DNA of 64,000 bases from Achromobacter xylosoxidans (GTDB lineage Bacteria > Pseudomonadota > Gammaproteobacteria > Burkholderiales > Burkholderiaceae_B): positions 5,394,001 to 5,458,000 of the forward strand of contig NZ_LN831029.1 of NCBI RefSeq assembly GCF_001457475.1. Reading direction: 5' to 3'. The position numbers and the translations under genes were made by a program. Positions 53,371-62,452 of the stretch are shown one piece after another (position 1 is the first letter of the stretch; the number at the start of each line of letters is the position of its first letter). The notes beneath the pieces are model-generated. The model was not told the DNA's origin. It saw only the letters and a list, made by a program, of their open reading frames with translations, and made no database searches.

Positions 53371-54480
53371 ATGATCCCGCCCAAGACAAGGACCGTCCGC
53401 CCCGGTTGGCGCGGAGCGTTGGCGGCCGCGTGGCTGGCGGCCTGCCTGCTGCCCCTGCCGGCGCATGCCCTGGGACCGGGATGTCAGCTCGACCCTTCGC
53501 GAGCCGGGAACTACGCGCAAGACACGGGCATATCCTACGCGTTGGGCAAGCTGGCGCCCGACATCCTTACGCTGGACAAATCGAATCCCCCAGGCATGGT
53601 CGTGTATGACCAGCCCCTGCCACCGGTCCCCTGGGTCTGCACTGCGGGACTCGCAACCCAACACCCTTTCCTGACACCCGGCGGATACATGCAGGTGGTG
53701 CTGAAGGAACTGGCCAAGACCGGCCTGAAAATGGTTCTGCTGATCGACAACTATCCACCCTGGGAACCGACAGGCAATACCACCGACGACAAGCTTCCCC
53801 TGACCAGCGCCATTTATGCGCCCAAGTCGGCAACGGATCCCACCCTGACGGCCAAGGGGGTATTGCTCGGCAGGATGCAACTCGTCGTCGTAACGCCTCC
53901 CACGAGGCCGATCAGTGCCTATTTCGGCCCCATGGACGATATCGTCAGAATGCACCCCGGCTACCTGGCCGCCACGAACAGGATCCAGATCGGATCGACC
54001 AACGGCACCAGGGTGGCCCTCATTCCCAGATGCATCGCGAAGATTTCGACACCGGGAACGGTCCACTTGGGCAGAGCCTACGGGGTCGGCCATCTGCCAC
54101 TGCCTGCCCCGGTAAATTTCGTGCTCTCTGCGGATTTCGACGAAAGCTGCGACGGCGGCTTTCGCATCGTCGACCTGGGCCCGCTCACCGTGCCGCTCAA
54201 GGTCAGGTTCCAGCCCGAGGGCAACCAGGAACTCACTCCGTTCGATAGCGCAATCGTATTGAAGAACAGCGACGGGCAGCCCAATGGCCTGGCGCTCGGG
54301 ATCAAGGCGGCCGGGGCGTTCCCCATCACATTCAACCAATGGCACGACACACCCACCTCGCTGACTGTGAGCAATCGGCCATTGCCCCTGTACTACTCGG
54401 CGCAATTGCAAAAGACCGGCGCGCCGATGGTGCCGGGCGAATTCAGCCAGCAGGTCACGATCCAGGTGACCTTTCAGTGA
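53371..54480 (+). CDS. Fimbrial tip-adhesin-like protein, copy 1
   Basis: A 369-residue exported protein. The signal peptide ends 'LPLPAHA' and the mature start is 'LGPGCQLDP'. There is an N-terminal lectin-like domain (about 35-210) and a C-terminal pilin domain with 'CIAKISTPGTVHLG' and a donor-strand-type end 'VTIQVTFQ'. The two-domain shape is that of FimH/FimD-like tip adhesins. CAGGAG (53359-53364) precedes the ATG. No fimbrial subunit, chaperone or usher is encoded in the window. The neighbour at 54797 is a tandem paralogue. Confidence 0.78.
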   Translation: MIPPKTRTVRPGWRGALAAAWLAACLLPLPAHALGPGCQLDPSRAGNYAQDTGISYALGKLAPDILTLDKSNPPGMVVYDQPLPPVPWVCTAGLATQHPFLTPGGYMQVVLKELAKTGLKMVLLIDNYPPWEPTGNTTDDKLPLTSAIYAPKSATDPTLTAKGVLLGRMQLVVVTPPTRPISAYFGPMDDIVRMHPGYLAATNRIQIGSTNGTRVALIPRCIAKISTPGTVHLGRAYGVGHLPLPAPVNFVLSADFDESCDGGFRIVDLGPLTVPLKVRFQPEGNQELTPFDSAIVLKNSDGQPNGLALGIKAAGAFPITFNQWHDTPTSLTVSNRPLPLYYSAQLQKTGAPMVPGEFSQQVTIQVTFQ

Positions 54481-54796
54481 ACATCGCAAGATAGCGCGGC
54501 AGCGCCGCGCGTTCGCGAGGCGCCCCGCGCGCCGCCACCCAGGCATCTGACGAGAAGTTAACGTTCAGATAATCCTTGCCATGCAAACTCGCCGGGCGTC
54601 ACGGCTTCCGTGCCACGCCCCGGTGAATCCCGACTGCCATGGCGGGCCTTCGCGCCCGCCGAAATCGCCCGGAACCAATAGCCACGCCCATCGCGGCGCG
54701 GCATTTCCGCGCGTGGCCACCGATATTCCCCGAGGACTTTTCCGCAATCCGGCCGGCCGCCGCGCGGCCCGGCCGCGCCTATCCAGGAGTCAATTC
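54481..54796 (+). other. Upstream region of second adhesin gene
   Basis: A 316-bp spacer with the second 50-bp repeat (54544-54593) and a leader related to that of the first copy. In this copy the ATG within the repeat (54581) is in frame with the adhesin gene, but the added residues are Pro/Arg-rich, so the start at 54797 with CAGGAG is preferred. Confidence 0.45.
54544..54593 (+). repeat. 50-bp upstream repeat, copy 2
   Basis: Second copy of the 50-bp element, 1,440 bp after the first. The distance equals the offset between the two adhesin units, so a tandem duplication carried the promoter along with the gene. Confidence 0.85.
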
Positions 54797-55903
54797 ATGA
54801 TCAAGCGGATCGCGACGATGGTCCGCCGCCCCCGGCGTGGCGCGCTGGCGGTGGCGGGAAGCCTATTCGCCTGCCTGCTGCCGGTTGCCGCCCATGCGCT
54901 GGGCCCCGGGTGCCAGCTCGACCCGAAGCGGGCCGGCAACTACACACAGGACATGGGAACGCAGACCGCGCCCGGGCAATTCGCGCCAACGCTCCTGACG
55001 TTGGACAAGTCCAATCCGCCCGGCACGGTCGTCTACGATGCCCCCTTGCCGCCCGTGCCTTGGGTGTGCGTCAGCAACAGTGCGAGCACGGCGCCTTTCC
55101 TGGTGTCCGGGGGGAACTTGACCTCGGTACTGAACGAGTTGCGCAGGGTTGGACTGAAACTCATCATCAAGATCAACGGTTACCCGGACTGGGAACCCAC
55201 AGGCAACACCACCGACGACAGATTCCGCTTGAGCGCCGAGCGTTACGCTCCCAAGTCCGCGACAGACCCCACGCTCACGGCGGCAGGGCTGCTGCTCGGC
55301 AGGCTGCAACTGGTCACCGTCACGCCTCCGACCCAAGCCGTCAGGGCCTACTTCCCCCCGTACGCCGACCTGGTCAGGATGCATTACGCATTCATCCATA
55401 CGAATCACATCGAGATCGGCTCCAGCAACGACACGGCCATAAGCCTGATCCCGACATGCATCGCCAAAATCTCGACGCCCGGCACGGTTCACCTGGGCAG
55501 GGCATACAGCGTGGGCAATCTGCCGCTGCCAGCGCCCACGCAGTTCACCATTGCCGCGGATTTCAACGAAGCCTGCGATGGCGGTTTCCGCGTCATCGAC
55601 CTGGGCAACATGGTGGTTCCACTGCAGATCAAGTTCCAGCCCGAAGGCGGCGCGGTGCTGACGTCCAAAAACCAGAACATCGAGCTGAAAAACACCGACG
55701 GCACGCCGAACGGCCTTGCGCTGCAAGTCAAGGAAAACGGCGCCATTCCGATCGCCTTCAATGAATGGCGCGCGACCGAGTCATTGAGCGTTGCCCAGCA
55801 TCCCAGGAACCTGTACTACTCGGCGGAACTGATGAAGACCGGCGCGGCGCTGGTGCCGGGGACGTTCAGCCAGCAAGTCACGATACTCGTGACCTTTCGC
55901 TGA
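54797..55903 (+). CDS. Fimbrial tip-adhesin-like protein, copy 2
   Basis: A 368-residue paralogue of the first adhesin with the same signal peptide type ('LPVAAHA'), the same 'LGPGC' mature start, the shared 'PLPPVPWVC', 'WEPTGNTTDD' and 'CIAKISTPGTVHLGRAY' stretches, and the pilin-type end 'VTILVTFR'. The N-terminal binding regions differ most, so the two may bind different receptors. CAGGAG (54784-54789) precedes ATG 54797. Confidence 0.78.
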   Translation: MIKRIATMVRRPRRGALAVAGSLFACLLPVAAHALGPGCQLDPKRAGNYTQDMGTQTAPGQFAPTLLTLDKSNPPGTVVYDAPLPPVPWVCVSNSASTAPFLVSGGNLTSVLNELRRVGLKLIIKINGYPDWEPTGNTTDDRFRLSAERYAPKSATDPTLTAAGLLLGRLQLVTVTPPTQAVRAYFPPYADLVRMHYAFIHTNHIEIGSSNDTAISLIPTCIAKISTPGTVHLGRAYSVGNLPLPAPTQFTIAADFNEACDGGFRVIDLGNMVVPLQIKFQPEGGAVLTSKNQNIELKNTDGTPNGLALQVKENGAIPIAFNEWRATESLSVAQHPRNLYYSAELMKTGAALVPGTFSQQVTILVTFR

Positions 55904-55933
55904 TCCCCGGCCTCGATCCACGGACCAGCGCGA

Positions 55934-56752
55934 TCAGTCGCGGGCCAGCGCAATCCCCGATGCCAGCGCCAGGCGCCGACGCTCGGCCTGCACCTTGGCG
56001 CCGTAGCCGTTGTCGTCCGGCCCGGTCGAGCCGACATAGCAGGCCAGGCCGCCATCGACCGAGCCGCGCCGGTTGATGCAGTCGCGCAGGATGGTCGCGC
56101 CCACGGCGATGTTGGCGCCCGGGTCCAGCGGGTTCTTGCCCACGGCATCGAACTTGTCCTGGTGCACGCTCGTCATCACCTGCATCAGGCCTTGCGCGCC
56201 GACATGGCTTTCGGCCAGCGGGTTGTAGCGTGATTCGATGGCGATCACGGCCAGCAGCAGCAGCGGATCCAGCTGCTTCTCGCGGCCCACCTTGTACACG
56301 GTGTTCAGAAGCGGGCCGGTCGCGTCATAGGCGACCTTGTACTTGCGCGAAATATAGTTGCGCAACGCTTCGGCCTGCGGGCCGGTGGCGACCATGGCGG
56401 GCTTCTTGGGCGCGGCGGGCGCCGCGCGGGCAGGCCCCAGCATGCCGGTCGCATTGCTGGACGGCGCGGTGGGAACGGCCATGGCGATCGCCGACGAGGA
56501 ATCGGCGCCGAGTTCGGACCCGGCTTCGGATTCGACGCCGGTCTGCATGGATGAAGGCGCGAGGGCGGTCAACAAGGCTTTGTGCACTTGCAATGCCTGG
56601 TCGCGCAAACCGGGCAAGGCGAATCCCATGCTTACCGTCACGATCACCGCAATGCCCAGGTAGAGGGCGCAGATGCGCAGTGATTCGGCAAGATATTGGT
56701 GCACTCCTTGGGCCATGCTCCTGAACAGGCTGGCCACTGACGCATCGGGCAT
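55934..56752 (-). CDS. Membrane-anchored lytic transglycosylase (SLT domain)
   Basis: A 272-residue protein with an N-terminal membrane anchor at about 26-46 and a C-terminal SLT domain. The catalytic Glu173 lies in 'AIESRYNPLAE', followed by 'GAQGLMQVM' and 'DPGANIAVGATILR'. It cleaves peptidoglycan glycans to anhydro products. AGGAGG precedes the ATG at 56752. It is divergent from ubiD. Confidence 0.9.
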   Translation of the reverse strand: MPDASVASLFRSMAQGVHQYLAESLRICALYLGIAVIVTVSMGFALPGLRDQALQVHKALLTALAPSSMQTGVESEAGSELGADSSSAIAMAVPTAPSSNATGMLGPARAAPAAPKKPAMVATGPQAEALRNYISRKYKVAYDATGPLLNTVYKVGREKQLDPLLLLAVIAIESRYNPLAESHVGAQGLMQVMTSVHQDKFDAVGKNPLDPGANIAVGATILRDCINRRGSVDGGLACYVGSTGPDDNGYGAKVQAERRRLALASGIALARD

Positions 56753-56835
56753 GAAAACCTCCTGCGTTAAAAAAGAGGGAGTCAATGTTAACCTCTCTTT
56801 CTACCCAAGATGTAACCAAATAGCCGGGATCTGTA

Positions 56836-58380
56836 GTGAAATACCGCGACCTTAGAGACTTCCTCGCCCAACTTGAACGCATGGGCGAGCTCAAACGCAT
56901 CGCCGCGCCGGTCTCGACGCGCCTGGAAATGACCGAGATTTCCGACCGCGTGCTGCGCGCCGAGGGCCCGGCCCTGCTGTTCGAAAAGGCCCTGCACGAC
57001 GGCAAGCCGGCCGGGATGCCGGTGCTGGCCAACCTGTTCGGCACGCCCTCGCGGGTGGCGCGCGGCATGGGCGCCGACGACGTCAGCGCGCTGCGCGACA
57101 TCGGCGAACTGCTGGCCTCGCTGCGCGAGCCCGAGGCGCCCAAGGGCCTGCGCGATGCGCTGGCCAAGGTGTCGATGCTGAAGTCGGCGCTGTGGGACAT
57201 GAGCCCGAAGAACGTCAAGAGCCCGGCCTGCCAGGAGATCGTCTGGGAAGGCAAGGACGTGGACCTGACGCGCCTGCCGATCCAGACCTGCTGGCCCGGC
57301 GACGTGGCGCCGCTCTTGACCTGGGGCCTGGTGATCACGCGCGGCCCCAACGCCCGCCGCCAGAACCTGGGCATCTACCGCCAGCAACTGCTGGGCCCGA
57401 ACAAGCTCATCATGCGCTGGCTGTCGCACCGCGGCGGCGCGCTCGATTTCCGCGACCACGCGCTGGCCCATCCGGGCACCCCCTTCCCCATCGCCGTGGC
57501 GCTGGGCGCCGACCCGGCCACCACGCTGGGCGCGGTCACCCCGGTGCCGGACAGCCTGTCCGAATACCAGTTCGCCGGCCTGCTGCGCGGCTCGCGCACC
57601 GAGGTGGCGCAGGCGCTGGGCAGCAACCTGTCGGTGCCGGCCTGGGCCGAGATCGTGCTGGAAGGCCACCTGCTGCCGTCGTCGGATCCGCGCGCCATCG
57701 CGCCGGTGGTACCGGACGGCGTCAATCCGCCGCCCCACAGCGACTACGAGATGGCGCTGGAAGGCCCCTACGGCGACCATACCGGTTACTACAACGAGCA
57801 GGACTGGTTCCCGGTGTTCACGGTCGAGCGCATCACCTTGCGCCGCAACCCCATCTACCACTCCACCTACACCGGCAAACCGCCCGATGAACCCGCGGTG
57901 CTGGGCGTGGCGCTCAATGAGGTATTCGTGCCGCTGCTGCGGCGCCAGCTGCCGGAAATCGTCGACTTCTACCTGCCGCCCGAGGGCTGCAGCTACCGCC
58001 TGGCGGTGGTGTCGATCCGCAAGCAGTACGCCGGCCACGCCAAGCGCGTCATGTTCGGGCTGTGGAGCATCCTGCGCCAGTTCATGTACACCAAGTTCAT
58101 CGTGGTGGTGGACGAGGACATCAATCCGCGCGACTGGAAGGAAGTGGTGTGGGCCATGACCACGCGCATGGACCCGGTGCGCGATACGCTGCTGGTCGAG
58201 AACACGCCCATCGACTACCTGGACTTCGCCTCGCCGGTGTCCGGCCTGGGCGGCAAGATGGGCCTGGACGCCACCAACAAATGGCCCGGCGAAACCCAGC
58301 GCGAATGGGGCACGCCCATCACCATGGACGCCGACGTCAAGAAGCGGGTGGACGACATGTGGGGGCAGCTGGGGCTGTAG
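56836..58380 (+). CDS. ubiD: UbiD-family decarboxylase (4-hydroxy-3-polyprenylbenzoate)
   Basis: A 514-residue prenylated-FMN-dependent decarboxylase of ubiquinone synthesis. It has typical text: '[22 protein letters not shown]', '[22 protein letters not shown]' and '[22 protein letters not shown]'. The start is GTG at 56836. The partner UbiX (flavin prenyltransferase) is not in the window. A perfect terminator follows. Confidence 0.95.
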   Translation: MKYRDLRDFLAQLERMGELKRIAAPVSTRLEMTEISDRVLRAEGPALLFEKALHDGKPAGMPVLANLFGTPSRVARGMGADDVSALRDIGELLASLREPEAPKGLRDALAKVSMLKSALWDMSPKNVKSPACQEIVWEGKDVDLTRLPIQTCWPGDVAPLLTWGLVITRGPNARRQNLGIYRQQLLGPNKLIMRWLSHRGGALDFRDHALAHPGTPFPIAVALGADPATTLGAVTPVPDSLSEYQFAGLLRGSRTEVAQALGSNLSVPAWAEIVLEGHLLPSSDPRAIAPVVPDGVNPPPHSDYEMALEGPYGDHTGYYNEQDWFPVFTVERITLRRNPIYHSTYTGKPPDEPAVLGVALNEVFVPLLRRQLPEIVDFYLPPEGCSYRLAVVSIRKQYAGHAKRVMFGLWSILRQFMYTKFIVVVDEDINPRDWKEVVWAMTTRMDPVRDTLLVENTPIDYLDFASPVSGLGGKMGLDATNKWPGETQREWGTPITMDADVKKRVDDMWGQLGL

Positions 58381-58420
58381 CCCGATGGCCGGGCCTGCCG
58401 CCCTGGCCGCATCCCCCGCC

Positions 58421-58460
58421 CCAAAAGAAAACCCGCCGTATCCGGCGGGTTTTCTTTTGG
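58421..58460. terminator. Bidirectional terminator after ubiD
   Basis: An 18-bp perfect stem, arms 58421-58438 and 58443-58460, with a 4-nt loop. The arms read CCAAAAGAAAACCCGCCG and CGGCGGGTTTTCTTTTGG, so A- and T-rich ends give it function both ways between convergent genes. Confidence 0.92.
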
Positions 58461-58478
58461 GGGACGCAGAGACCAGAA

Positions 58479-58838
58479 TCAGCGCGCGTCGTTGCGTTCG
58501 TCGCGCGAATCGCGCCAGAGCTTGAACACCTGCCAGCCCACCAGCGCGCCGCCGGCCAGCTTGAGCAGCTTGGACTTGCCGCCGCCGCGCATGAACATGG
58601 CCGACAGCGACGAGCTGATGAGCGGATAGCGCCGCGCCAGGCCGATGGCCTGCATGGCCCAGCGCGATGCCCCGCCCGAGGCCAGCCCGGGCAGCAAGCT
58701 CTTGAACAGCGCGGCCGGTTCGAGCCTGCGTCCGGCGGACACGATGCCCTGCGCCAGCGATTCGCGCTCGATGGCGGCGCGGGCGCGCAACAGTTCGATG
58801 CGCACGGCGCGGTCGACGGCGGGAGACCTTTTCGTCAT
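58479..58838 (-). CDS. YqjK-like small membrane-associated protein
   Basis: A 119-residue protein with a basic N-terminus, a weak C-terminal hydrophobic patch ('LLKLAGGALVGWQVFKLW') and no clear domain. It lies after the yqjE-like gene, 3 nt away, in the usual yqjD-yqjE-yqjK-type order, which supports the family name more than the sequence does. Function unknown. Confidence 0.65.
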   Translation of the reverse strand: MTKRSPAVDRAVRIELLRARAAIERESLAQGIVSAGRRLEPAALFKSLLPGLASGGASRWAMQAIGLARRYPLISSSLSAMFMRGGGKSKLLKLAGGALVGWQVFKLWRDSRDERNDAR

Positions 58839-58841
58839 GAT

Positions 58842-59252
58842 TCAGTCCTCCTGGCGCCGCTGCGCGCGGTCATCGTCCTGCGCGTCGCGCACGCGTTCGA
58901 GCAATTCGGCGTCGCGGCCCAGTTCTTCCAGCGTGGCCGAGAACGGCGGCGGGCCGTAGACCAGGCCGTGGCGCACCACCAGCAGCAGCACCACGCCGAC
59001 CACCAGGTACAAGGCCGCCAGCAGGCCCAGGGCCAGGTAGCGGTCTTCGGTGGGCCAGAACGCCACCGCGATCGTGATGGTGAACACCAGCACCGCCAGC
59101 GTGAGGAACAGCAAGGCGGCGAACGCCATGCCCAGCAGCTTGAGCAGGCGCGCCTTCTCGCCCGCCGCCTCCAGCGCCAGCAGTTCCAGGCGCGTGCGCA
59201 TCAGCCCGACCAGGCTGGACGCCACGCCAAACACAGATTTGCGTAGACCCAT
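58842..59252 (-). CDS. yqjE: YqjE-like phage-holin-family membrane protein
   Basis: A 136-residue protein with two hydrophobic segments (about 40-63 and 73-95) and a charged C-terminal tail. It belongs to the YqjE/phage-holin family 6 type seen next to yqjD. ATG 59252 is used; TTG 59258 adds two residues. It is the middle gene of the yqjD-yqjE-yqjK-type operon. Its role at the membrane is unknown. Confidence 0.82.
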   Translation of the reverse strand: MGLRKSVFGVASSLVGLMRTRLELLALEAAGEKARLLKLLGMAFAALLFLTLAVLVFTITIAVAFWPTEDRYLALGLLAALYLVVGVVLLLVVRHGLVYGPPPFSATLEELGRDAELLERVRDAQDDDRAQRRQED

Positions 59253-59320
59253 GGCCAAAAGGACACCGGGCGGGCGAGCCGGCCAAAGGCCGGCGCCGCC
59301 CGCCCGGAGGTCCTGCCTTG

Positions 59321-59638
59321 TCAGCGGCGGCTGATCAGCAAGCCGAGCAGCAGGCCGGTCACGCCCGCGATGCCGATGGCTTGCCAGGGATTGTCGTGCA
59401 CGTAGTCGTCGGTGGCGCGCGCCGCCTTGCGACCGCGTTCGAGCACCGCGTCCTGCGCTTCGTACAGGGCTTCGCGGGTGCGCTTGAGCGAGGTCAGGGC
59501 GCGTTCGCGCAATTCAGCGGCCTTGTCGCCGGTGCTGCTGGCGGCTTCGCGCAGCAGGCTTTCGGCGTCGTTCAGGCTGGTCTTGACACTGTCGATGAGT
59601 TTTTCTTTTGCGACGTCTTCGGATTTTCTCGTGGCCAT
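59321..59638 (-). CDS. yqjD: YqjD/ElaB-like DUF883 ribosome-associated membrane protein
   Basis: A 105-residue protein, helical and Lys/Glu-rich at the N-terminus, with a C-terminal membrane segment ('DNPWQAIGIAGVTGLLLGLLISRR'). The DUF883 family includes YqjD and ElaB, which tether ribosomes to the inner membrane in stationary phase. It is first in the three-gene operon. Confidence 0.88.
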   Translation of the reverse strand: MATRKSEDVAKEKLIDSVKTSLNDAESLLREAASSTGDKAAELRERALTSLKRTREALYEAQDAVLERGRKAARATDDYVHDNPWQAIGIAGVTGLLLGLLISRR

Positions 59639-59720
59639 GTTTTGAGCTCCTGTTTGTGTCTATGACGAAACCATCATACCAGCCGCTCCGCGATGGGCCC
59701 GGCCGGCTTGCTACCGTGTG

Positions 59721-60452
59721 CTACTTGATTTGCGTAATCTCAACGGCGGACTTGACGCCGCCCTGGTCGATATCCTGCTTCATGACCAGGTTGACCGCCG
59801 GGCAGTACCAGTCGGTGACCGTGGTGTTCATGCCGGGGATGGGAATCGTCAGCCCCTGGAACGTGGCCATGGTGGGATCGGAATTGCGGGTGTAGGTGAT
59901 GGGGTGGCACGACTGCTGCCCCAACGCCGTGTTGATCGCCGCGGCGCGGCCGACCGTCTTGTCGCCGATGCGGACCGTGGTGCTGGGCTGGCCGCCGACC
60001 GGCGCTTCCTTGCCGATTTTCAGACGGAACGAATTGCCCGGCAGCTTCTGGCCGGCGCTCAGCTTGCCGTCGTAGGCGAACAGGCCCAGCATGCGCAGGT
60101 CGAACTGGCCTTCGGACGGCTTGGGCGCTTCGCCCGCGCTGGCGTACTTCAGGAAGGTGGCCTGGCCGCCCTTGACGGTCATCAGGTAATCGAGCTTGGA
60201 CTTGCCAGGCGGCAGGCCCGCGTAGCTGAAGCGCGCCACGCCCTGCACGCGGGCGCGGCAGTTGTCGCCATTGCTTTTTGTAACCTCGGCGAAGGTCAGG
60301 TCGGCGCCCAGCGCGATATTGCCGGAGCCGGTCAGTTGCACCGCGCCGCCGTCATGCATGAACTGCGCATCGCAGACGCCGGCCTGCGCCGCGCCGGCCG
60401 CGCCCAGCGCGCCGGCCACAAATACCAGGGATGCCAATTTTCGCAACGCCAC
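59721..60452 (-). CDS. Secreted protein of unknown function
   Basis: A 243-residue exported protein. The signal peptide ends at about residue 24 ('GAAGAAQA'), and the mature part is beta-rich with four cysteines ('GVCDAQF', 'DNCRARV', 'QQSCHPITY', 'WYCPAV') that may form two disulfides. GTG 60452 follows GGAG at fair spacing. There is no recognised domain. It lies 223 bp after the nitrate ABC operon on the same strand and has no clear link to it. Confidence 0.7.
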   Translation of the reverse strand: MALRKLASLVFVAGALGAAGAAQAGVCDAQFMHDGGAVQLTGSGNIALGADLTFAEVTKSNGDNCRARVQGVARFSYAGLPPGKSKLDYLMTVKGGQATFLKYASAGEAPKPSEGQFDLRMLGLFAYDGKLSAGQKLPGNSFRLKIGKEAPVGGQPSTTVRIGDKTVGRAAAINTALGQQSCHPITYTRNSDPTMATFQGLTIPIPGMNTTVTDWYCPAVNLVMKQDIDQGGVKSAVEITQIK

Positions 60453-60674
60453 AAGCCACTCCAGAAATCCAGGAAACGCACCGCGCGCCGGTCCGCGCGC
60501 GGCTGGCTTGATACTACACCGGTTGGCGAAACCGGCGCATGACGGAACGTGTCAGCCGGACGACGCGCCGCGACGCCCCCCGACCGCCCCAATGGACCGC
60601 AACGGCTCGCCACGATCGGGCGACCGGGCGACCCGCCGGCGTAGGCGCGGCGCCCTTGCCCATCGATCCCCTCG

Positions 60675-61544
60675 CTAGGCCACGGCCCGCGAGCCGGTGG
60701 CCTCGGCGTCGATATCCCCATCGGGCACGGCGGCCAGCGCCACGGCAGCCTGGGCGCGTTCCGGGTTGCCATGGCGCCGGTGCAGGAAATCGACCACCGC
60801 CGCGCGGCACGACAGATAGACAGGATCGTTGGCCAGGCGCACCCGGTCGCGCGGGCGCGGCAGCGGCACCGGCAGGATTTCGCCGATGGTCGCGGCCGGC
60901 CCGTTGGTCAGCATGACGATGCGGTCGGACAGCAGCACCGCCTCGTCCACGTCGTGGGTCACCATGATGGTGGTGGTGCGGGTCTTGGCGACGATCTTGA
61001 GCAGTTCGTCCTGCAGGTGCGCGCGGGTCAGCGCGTCGAGCGCGCCGAACGGCTCGTCCATCAGCAGCACGCCCGGCTCGATGGCGAGCGCGCGGGCGAT
61101 GCCGACGCGCTGCTTCATGCCGCCCGAGATCTCGCGCGGCAGCTTGTTCTGCGCCGGCAGCAGGCCCACCAGGTCCAGCGCGGCGCGGGTGCGCTCGGCC
61201 AGCTGGGCGCGCTTTTCCGAGGCGCCGAAGACCCGTTCCACCGCCAGGTGCACGTTCTGGAAGCAGGTCAGCCAGGGCAGCAGCGAATGGTTCTGGAACA
61301 CCACGGCGCGGTCCGGGCCGGGGCCGGTGATTTCGCGCTCGGCGCACAGCAGCACGCCGCTGGTCGGACGGGTCAGGCCGGCGATCAGGTTCAGCAAGGT
61401 GGACTTGCCGCAACCGGAATGGCCGATGAGGGTGATGAACTCGCCCTGCTCCACCGTCAGGTCGATGTCGCGCAGCGCGACGAAGGCGCCCTTGCGGGTG
61501 GCGAAGGTCTGGCCCACGCGCTCGATGCGTACGAATTTCTTCAT
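60675..61544 (-). CDS. nrtD: Nitrate/nitrite ABC transporter ATPase
   Basis: A 289-residue ATPase of the NrtCD/SsuB type, with Walker A 'GHSGCGKST' (41-49), signature 'EISGGMKQR', Walker B 'VLLMDEPFGALD' and 'TIMVTHDVDEAVLLSDRIVML'. It lies 4 bp after the permease. The downstream C-terminal part is variable in this family. It probably powers nitrate/nitrite import with nrtA and nrtB. Confidence 0.9.
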   Translation of the reverse strand: MKKFVRIERVGQTFATRKGAFVALRDIDLTVEQGEFITLIGHSGCGKSTLLNLIAGLTRPTSGVLLCAEREITGPGPDRAVVFQNHSLLPWLTCFQNVHLAVERVFGASEKRAQLAERTRAALDLVGLLPAQNKLPREISGGMKQRVGIARALAIEPGVLLMDEPFGALDALTRAHLQDELLKIVAKTRTTTIMVTHDVDEAVLLSDRIVMLTNGPAATIGEILPVPLPRPRDRVRLANDPVYLSCRAAVVDFLHRRHGNPERAQAAVALAAVPDGDIDAEATGSRAVA

Positions 61545-61548
61545 GGCG

Positions 61549-62424
61549 CTACTCCTCGGTGTAGGTGAAGCGGCGGGCCAGCGCGACCAGCAGCGTTTCC
61601 AGGATCAACCCGACGATGCCGATCACGAAAATGGCGATGACGATGTGCTCGACCTTCAGGTTGTTCCACTCGTCCCACAGCCAGAAGCCGATGCCGGTGC
61701 CGCCGGTCAGCATCTCGGCCGCGACGATCACCAGCCAGGCGGTGCCGATGGACAGCCGCACGCCGGTCAGCATGTACGGCAGCACGGCCGGCAGCAGCAC
61801 GTTGGTGGTGACCTTCCATTCCGACAGGTTGAGCACGCGCGCCACGTTCAGGTAGTCCTGCGGCACGCGCGACACGCCGACCGCCGTGTTGATGATCATG
61901 GGCCAGATCGAACAGATGAAGATCGCCCAGATCGCGGCCGGGTTGGCGGCCTTGAACAGCAGCAGGCCGAGCGGCAGCCACGCCAGCGGCGACACCGGCC
62001 GCAACAGGCTGACAATGGGCGAGAACATCGCCCGCACCGGCGCGTAGCGGCCAATGGCAAAGCCCACCGGGATGCCCACCAGCGCGGCCAGGCCGAAGCC
62101 GATGCCGACCCGCTGCAGCGAGGCCAGCAGGTTCCAGCCGATGCCCTTGTCGTTGGGACCGTTGTCGTAGAACGGATCCGAGAACAATGCCACCGCCGCC
62201 TGCCAGGTCACGCCCGGCGTGGGGATCTCCGGGATGCGCATGGCGACCACCTGCCAGACCAGCACGAACAGCGCGAAACCGGCCACCGGGCCGACCACGG
62301 CGCGCAGCGCCGCTTCCAGCCGTTCGCGCCAGGCATCGGCCCATTGCGGGGGGGGCGTGGCGGGCGCGGCAGGCTGCGGCGCCGGCGCGGCGGCGGCCCG
62401 TTCCATACTCGTTACGGTAGACAT
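61549..62424 (-). CDS. nrtB: Nitrate/nitrite ABC transporter permease
   Basis: A 291-residue permease with about six membrane segments. The EAA-type loop 'YLNVARVLNLSEWKVTTNVLLPAVLPYMLTG' is near residue 190. The N-terminus is a 40-residue Ala/Pro-rich cytoplasmic stretch. ATG 62424 lies 28 bp after the nrtA stop. Confidence 0.92.
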   Translation of the reverse strand: MSTVTSMERAAAAPAPQPAAPATPPPQWADAWRERLEAALRAVVGPVAGFALFVLVWQVVAMRIPEIPTPGVTWQAAVALFSDPFYDNGPNDKGIGWNLLASLQRVGIGFGLAALVGIPVGFAIGRYAPVRAMFSPIVSLLRPVSPLAWLPLGLLLFKAANPAAIWAIFICSIWPMIINTAVGVSRVPQDYLNVARVLNLSEWKVTTNVLLPAVLPYMLTGVRLSIGTAWLVIVAAEMLTGGTGIGFWLWDEWNNLKVEHIVIAIFVIGIVGLILETLLVALARRFTYTEE

Positions 62425-62452
62425 GGCGAGTCTCTCCTCTGCGTGGCGGCGC

